Shown piece after piece: positions 62,952-64,000 of a stretch of 64,000 nucleotides of DNA. The position numbers and the translations under genes were made by a program. The notes beneath the pieces are model-generated. The model made no database searches. It was not told the DNA's origin and saw only the letters and a list, made by a program, of their open reading frames with translations. Positions within the stretch are counted from its first letter, which is position 1. Each line of letters opens with the position of its first letter. This DNA is from Microcebus murinus (lineage: Eukaryota; Chordata; Mammalia; Primates; Cheirogaleidae): positions 1,054,001-1,118,000 of the forward strand of contig NC_134126.1 in the NCBI RefSeq assembly GCF_040939455.1, in the 5' to 3' direction.

Positions 62952-63463
62952 GTGGACACAGCCAGATCCGCACTGCGCCTTGCTTGCCCGTCTGACGTGG
63001 GTCAGTGGACATAGCCAGATCCACACAGCACCGTCGTTGCCCGTATCCCGTGGGTGAGTGGACACAGCCAAATCCACACAGCGCCTTTTCTAACCGCCTC
63101 CCGTGGGTGAGTGGACACAGCCAGATCCGCACTGCGCCCTGCCTGCCCGACTGCCGTGGGTGACTGGACACAGCCAGATCCGCACTGCGCCCTGCCTGAC
63201 CGTCTGCCGTGGGCGAGTGGACACAGCCAGATCCTCACTGCGCCCTGCCTGCCCATCTCCCGTCTATCAGTGGACATAGCCAGATCCACACAGCACCTCC
63301 TATGCCCGTCTCCCGTGGGTGAGTGGACAGAGCCAGATCCGCACTGCGCCCTGCCTGCCCGTCTCCCGTTCGTGCGTGGACACAGCCAGATCCGCACTGC
63401 GCCCTGCCTGCCCGTCTCCAGTGGGCGAGTGGACACAGCCAGATCCACATTGCGCCCTGCCTG
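62952..63463. repeat. Block matching 42,232-42,743 after a junction
   Basis: From 62,952 the sequence matches 42,232 onward with an offset of 20,720 bp (391 x 53 minus 3), bringing in three divergent monomers (63,005; 63,058; 63,270). The junction sits where the indel-barcode module would have begun. Differences from the 42 kb copy include CGTGGGTGAG for CGTGTGTGAG near 63,103 and ATCCTCACTG near 63,231. Confidence 0.8.
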
Positions 63464-64000
63464 CCTGTCTGCGGTGGGCGAGTGGACACAGCCAGATCCG
63501 CACTGCGCCCTGCCTGACCGTCTGCCGTGGGCGAGTGGACACAGCCAGATCCACACTACGCCCTGCCTGTCCGTCTGCCGTGGGCGAGTGGACACAGCCA
63601 GATCCGCACCGCGCCCTGCCTGCCCGTCTCCCGTCAGTGAGTGGACACAGCCAGATCCACACTGCGCCCTGCCTGCCCATCACCCTTGGGCGAGTGGACA
63701 CAGCCAGATCCGCACTGCGCCCTGCCTGCCCGTCTCCCGTGGGCGAGTGGACACAGCCAGATCCGCACTGCGCCCTGCCTGATCGTCTCCCGTGGGCGAG
63801 TGGACACAGCCAGATCCGCACTGCGCCCTGCCTGCCCGTCTCCCGTGGGCGAGTGGACACAGCCAGATCCGCACTGCGCCCCGCCTGCCCGTCTGCCGTG
63901 GGCGAGTGGACACAGCCAGATCCGCACTGTGCCCTGCCTGACCGTCTACCGTGGGTGAGTGGACACAGCCAGATCCACACTGCGCCCTGCCTAACCGCCT
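63464..64000. repeat. Right end of window, still inside the array
   Basis: About ten monomers, mainly of the CGTCTCCCGTGGGCGAG class, ending partway through a unit at CCTAACCGCCT. The array shows no degeneration or change of period here, so the right boundary lies beyond the window. Confidence 0.85.

Larger units (their letters stand above)
1..64000. repeat. Giant 53-bp GC-rich minisatellite (macrosatellite-scale) array
   Basis: The whole window is head-to-tail copies of one 53-bp unit, all in the same orientation. Each unit opens with GTGGACACAGCCAGATCC and closes with CCGTGGGTGA or CCGTGGGCGA. Monomer starts fall at multiples of 53 near the left end (53, 106, 795, 5,300, 6,890) and at 53n-12 near the right end (59,878; 63,641), so the net length drift is 12 bp over about 1,207 units. 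The main variable sites are position 19 (G/A), 36 (C/A), 40 (T/C), 43 (C/G) and 51 (T/C). The consensus is 37 of 53 G+C with four CpGs. No unique or transposon sequence interrupts it. I do not recognise the family. It could be subtelomeric, pericentromeric or interstitial; nothing inside the window decides which. Confidence 0.98.

Noticed and set aside
1..64000. CRISPR array
   Set aside because: A period of 53 bp with some conserved and some variable sites looks superficially similar, but there are no unique spacers: each position is conserved across units, variants are single-base classes, and there is no leader or cas gene.
1..64000. Coding VNTR, as in mucins or other repeat proteins
   Set aside because: Coding tandem repeats normally have unit lengths divisible by three. 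53 is not, and one-base indels are tolerated in both directions.
1..64000. Centromeric satellite with CENP-B boxes
   Set aside because: No match to the CENP-B box core was found in the consensus on either strand. The GC content and unit size are also unlike alpha satellite. Centromeric location cannot be excluded, but nothing here supports it.
1..64000. CTCF site array, as in DXZ4-type macrosatellites
   Set aside because: The minus strand has CAGGGCGC, which overlaps the CTCF core in part, but the longer AG-rich stretch before GGCGC is two bases short and the upstream bases do not fit. A matrix scan could reopen this.
1..64000. Human PRDM9 hotspot motif (CCNCCNTNNCCNC)
   Set aside because: The CCTGCCTGCCC stretch resembles it, but no consensus position satisfies the CCNCC spacing.
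1..64000. Telomeric or degenerate telomeric repeat
   Set aside because: GGGTGAGTGG has a telomere-like flavour, but there is no TTAGGG-type tandem run anywhere.
1..64000. tRNA, rRNA, small RNA genes or transposon insertions
   Set aside because: No stretch departs from the 53-bp unit by more than substitutions and one-base indels, so there is no room for an inserted gene or element.

Overview
The window is one uninterrupted tandem array with no unique sequence. It starts inside a monomer (base 1 is monomer position 2) and ends inside another, so both array ends lie outside. The unit is 53 bp, about 70% G+C in consensus, with four CpGs. Counting phase from base 1 to base 64,000 gives about 1,207 monomers. 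The register drifts by only -12 bp over 64 kb, through about two dozen one-base indels, many of them copies of the same event. I see no gene, RNA gene, transposon, CRISPR array or other inserted element.

Organism: this is not a bacterial or viral locus. A long GC-rich minisatellite, with a near match to the classical minisatellite core and frequent CpG-to-TpG/CpA variants, points to a eukaryote that methylates CpG, most likely a vertebrate. The species cannot be told, and I do not recognise the 53-bp unit as a named satellite.

Layout. 1-14,123 is the more heterogeneous part, with short diverged block duplications spaced by whole numbers of monomers (7, 24, 47 and 53). 14,124-29,595 is a 7,736-bp tandem duplication. 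Each copy holds a nested tandem pair of 1,642-bp units. 29,596-39,799 repeats pieces of that material with offsets of 4,609, 4,503 and 4,451 bp. 39,800-47,864 is a 4,081-bp tandem duplication that brings in a divergent monomer subfamily. 46,640-58,737 contains a pair of blocks 6,889 bp apart. 58,738-60,607 is a locally duplicated stretch. 60,608-64,000 is a mosaic of earlier blocks with a visible junction at 62,952.

The consensus has no stop codon in any of the three minus-strand frames. This produces very long minus-strand open frames (up to 1,438 codons), which I regard as a by-product of the repeat and not as genes. No CDS is annotated. The interest lies in the hierarchy of the array, the one-base indels that barcode its duplication history, the divergent monomer ladder, and the dense recurring short motifs (minisatellite core, CpG, splice-site-like, G4-like and E-box sequences).
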